A stretch of DNA of 8,245 bases, taken from NCBI GenBank assembly GCA_002344075.1, contig DDTM01000088.1, positions 1-8,245 of the forward strand. The letters run 5' to 3'. Origin of the DNA: Bacteroidetes bacterium UBA2364. GTDB taxonomy: Bacteria > Bacteroidota > Rhodothermia > Rhodothermales > UBA2364. The notes under the pieces were generated by a model. It was not told the origin of the DNA. It ran no database searches and saw only the letters and a list, made by a program, of their open reading frames with translations. Shown here piece after piece: positions 7,275 through 8,245 of this stretch (the stretch's first letter is position 1; the number at the start of each line of letters is the position of its first letter). Position numbers and translations under genes: made by a program.

Positions 7275-7808
7275 TCAGACGGCTTGTTTTGTCATTTGAA
7301 CATCCAAGACCAATTTTACGTCGTCGGATACCACAACGCCGCCAGCTTCCGTTACAGCATCCCATTTCAGATTGAATTCTTTACGGCTGATGTTACCTGA
7401 AATCTCGAAGCCTGCTTTTGTCTGACCATAAAAATCTGTCATGGCTCCACCATAAATGGCTTTAAGAGTCACGGGCAGGGTTACATCACGGATGGTAAGA
7501 TTGCCGACCACTTCGTAGGTGTCTTCACTTTTGGCGCGGAATGCAGTCGAGACAAAGCGCAGGGTAGGATATGCCGACGCATGGAAGAAATCCTCGCTTT
7601 TCAAGTGGCCGTCGCGTTGCTCAACACCCGTCTCGATGCTATCCACTTCAGCTTCAAAGTGAAGACTTGCGTTTTCCCAAACGTCGCCTTCGGTAGTGGC
7701 CGTTGCTAAAAATCGGCGAAACTGACCTTTCACCGTTGAAATCATGAGGTGTTTTACCCGAAACCCAATTTCTGAATGGGTAGGGTCTATGATCCATGTG
7801 GTTACCAT
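7275..7808 (-). CDS. YceI-family (polyisoprenoid-binding-like) protein
   Basis: YceI proteins are lipocalin-like beta-barrels whose founding members bind polyprenyl chains; cellular roles are mostly unsettled and often linked to stress. The 177-residue sequence covers the whole family domain. It has the start WIIDPTHSEIGFRVKHLMISTV and KGQFRRF, the central region VDSIETGVEQRDGHLKSEDFF and YPTLRFVSTAF, NLTIRDVTLPV, and the ending EFNLKWDAVTEAGGVVVSDDVKLVLDVQ. There is no signal peptide, unlike periplasmic E. coli YceI, so it is probably cytoplasmic. The ATG at 7808 is preceded by GGAG at a 5-nt spacing, unusual for a group that mostly lacks Shine-Dalgarno sites. It is a single-gene unit with its own promoter, duplicated operator-like sites and terminator. 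Molecular function in this organism is unknown. Confidence 0.93.
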   Translation of the reverse strand: MVTTWIIDPTHSEIGFRVKHLMISTVKGQFRRFLATATTEGDVWENASLHFEAEVDSIETGVEQRDGHLKSEDFFHASAYPTLRFVSTAFRAKSEDTYEVVGNLTIRDVTLPVTLKAIYGGAMTDFYGQTKAGFEISGNISRKEFNLKWDAVTEAGGVVVSDDVKLVLDVQMTKQAV

Positions 7809-7819
7809 ATAATCTCCAT
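7802..7819 (-). other. Five-codon upstream ORF overlapping the yceI-family start
   Basis: An ATG at 7819 opens the mini-frame MEIIW and stops with TAA at 7804-7802, spanning the yceI-family ATG (7808) in another frame. The same bases supply the GGAG that serves as a ribosome-binding site. It may be accidental, or it may couple initiation. Confidence 0.2.
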
Positions 7820-7830
7820 TTTGTTTAGAT

Positions 7831-7863
7831 AAATATTACGTGTTACGACACACAATATACAAA
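7831..7863 (-). promoter_or_regulatory. Candidate promoter of the yceI-family gene
   Basis: On the minus strand TTTG (7863-7860) and TAATATTT (7838-7831) are separated by 21 bp. This matches the Bacteroidota -33 element exactly and the -7 element TAnnTTTG at four of six fixed positions. The same segment also reads as TTGTAT-18 bp-TAATAT in the E. coli style. The start would lie about 15 bp before the yceI ATG. Operator-like copy 1 sits between the two promoter elements. Confidence 0.45.
7833..7858. promoter_or_regulatory. Operator-like palindrome, copy 1 (core GTGTTACGACAC)
   Basis: The core at 7840-7851 has inverted arms GTGT/ACAC around TACG. Outer arms ATATT (7833-7837) and AATAT (7854-7858) are symmetrical about the same centre, giving 9 of 13 paired positions over 26 bp. 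This size and symmetry suits a dimeric MarR- or TetR-type repressor. Lying between the promoter elements of the yceI-family gene, a bound protein would block transcription. The regulator is not in the window. Confidence 0.55.
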
Positions 7864-7886
7864 TAATGTGTTACGACACGCAATTT
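7861..7886. promoter_or_regulatory. Operator-like site, copy 2 (core GTGTTACGACAC)
   Basis: The identical 12-bp core recurs at 7868-7879, 28 bp from copy 1, and both cores are followed on the plus strand by RCAAT. The outer symmetry is weaker than in copy 1 (AAAT at 7861-7864 with ATTT at 7883-7886). It lies upstream of the yceI-family promoter, where it could give cooperative binding. Confidence 0.5.
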
Positions 7887-8031
7887 TTCTATTCACCTGA
7901 CCAATATTTCACGAGATGACGCAAGTCTTAATATTGTGAAAAACTTTCACATCCCAATAATTTGGCATCAGTTAAGTAATTTTACCATTAAACCCTTTCT
8001 GGCGTTAAGATTCAACAAAGGAAAGTATGAA
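7887..8031. other. Spacer upstream of the yceI operators, with one perfect inverted repeat
   Basis: Part of a 401-bp stretch (7809-8209) without an intact gene. It holds TGTGAAA-AAC-TTTCACA at 7935-7951, a perfect 7-bp inverted repeat with no T tract on either side, so it is operator-like rather than terminator-like. Nothing else was recognised. Confidence 0.35.
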
Positions 8032-8193
8032 ATGACCCGCAATTTGGTGGCCTTTGGGCATGGCTACAACGGCACTATATTGCGCCTATTTGGCTTCATC
8101 AGAGGTTTCGTGGCATCTATAACGCCCATGGTCACACAACGAAGCCAAGATTTTGTACCCTTTTACCAAACAGACAAGATTGGAGAAGATTGA
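8032..8193 (+). pseudogene. Possible remnant of a Rossmann-fold (SDR/epimerase-like) gene
   Basis: From the ATG at 8032 the 53 codons begin MTRNLVAFGHGYNGTILRL and continue FGFIRGFVASITPM. A beta-strand, GHGYNG (the GxGxxG nucleotide-binding pattern), a helix-length segment and RGF plus a second hydrophobic strand have the order and spacing of the first beta-alpha-beta unit of YeeZ-like NAD(P)-dependent epimerases. Those proteins are about 270 residues or longer, but this frame stops at 8193 and no continuation is seen before the edge. It is therefore read as a truncated remnant. The frame is also open upstream to 7936 without family resemblance. A chance ORF is a real alternative. Confidence 0.3.
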
Positions 8194-8209
8194 GATATAA
8201 CCGCCGTCA

Positions 8210-8245
8210 CTATCGGAACACCAGCCTTACACCATAATAGGTTTG
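8210..8245 (-). CDS. C-terminal end of a possible outer-membrane beta-barrel protein (cut by window edge)
   Basis: On the minus strand the frame entering from the right edge reads QTYYGVRLVFR and stops at TAG (8212-8210), followed directly by TGA. A tyrosine-rich strand of alternating residues near a terminal Phe is how TonB-dependent receptors and related barrels end, although a final Arg after the Phe is less usual. Eleven codons are too few for a firm call, and another minus-strand frame is open here for 26 codons. Confidence 0.35.
   Translation of the reverse strand, partial: QTYYGVRLVFR

Overview
The window looks like chromosomal DNA from a bacterium of the Bacteroidota/Rhodothermota (FCB) group. 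Supporting signs are a UpxY-type NusG paralogue paired with an ArsR-like winged-helix protein, a TAnnTTTG-type promoter upstream of the phosphohexomutase gene, the general lack of Shine-Dalgarno sequences, and the style of the GalE and ValRS proteins. The assignment rests on family resemblance only. The genes are of moderate GC and no insertion sequence, tRNA, rRNA or CRISPR array was seen.

Left part (1-2194, all minus strand): galE is followed by a structured spacer of about 215 bp, then a 177-residue winged-helix/degenerate-nucleotidyltransferase protein. Its 3' end overlaps by 16 bp the start of a UpxY-type transcription antiterminator, which runs off the left edge. In Bacteroidota such a regulator pair usually opens a surface-polysaccharide operon, so the biosynthetic genes probably lie beyond the left edge.

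Middle (2195-4189): a phosphoglucomutase/phosphomannomutase-family gene diverges from galE behind a good TATCTTTG promoter element and ends in a long hairpin. GalE and this mutase could feed sugar nucleotides and sugar phosphates to the polysaccharide locus. The mutase converges on valS.

Right part (4190-8245): valS (minus) is complete and intact. Upstream of it is a non-coding stretch of about 420 bp with a GC-rich island of unknown nature and two terminator-like hairpins on the minus strand. Next is a cytoplasmic YceI-family gene whose promoter carries two copies of the 12-mer GTGTTACGACAC, one of them between the promoter elements, which suggests a repressor operator. The last 400 bp hold a possible remnant of a Rossmann-fold (SDR-like) gene on the plus strand. 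At the edge there are 11 codons that look like the last beta-strand of an outer-membrane barrel on the minus strand.

No clearly new system was found. The items most worth following are the wHTH-UpxY pair with its structured leader, the duplicated YceI operator, and the unexplained GC-rich island upstream of valS.
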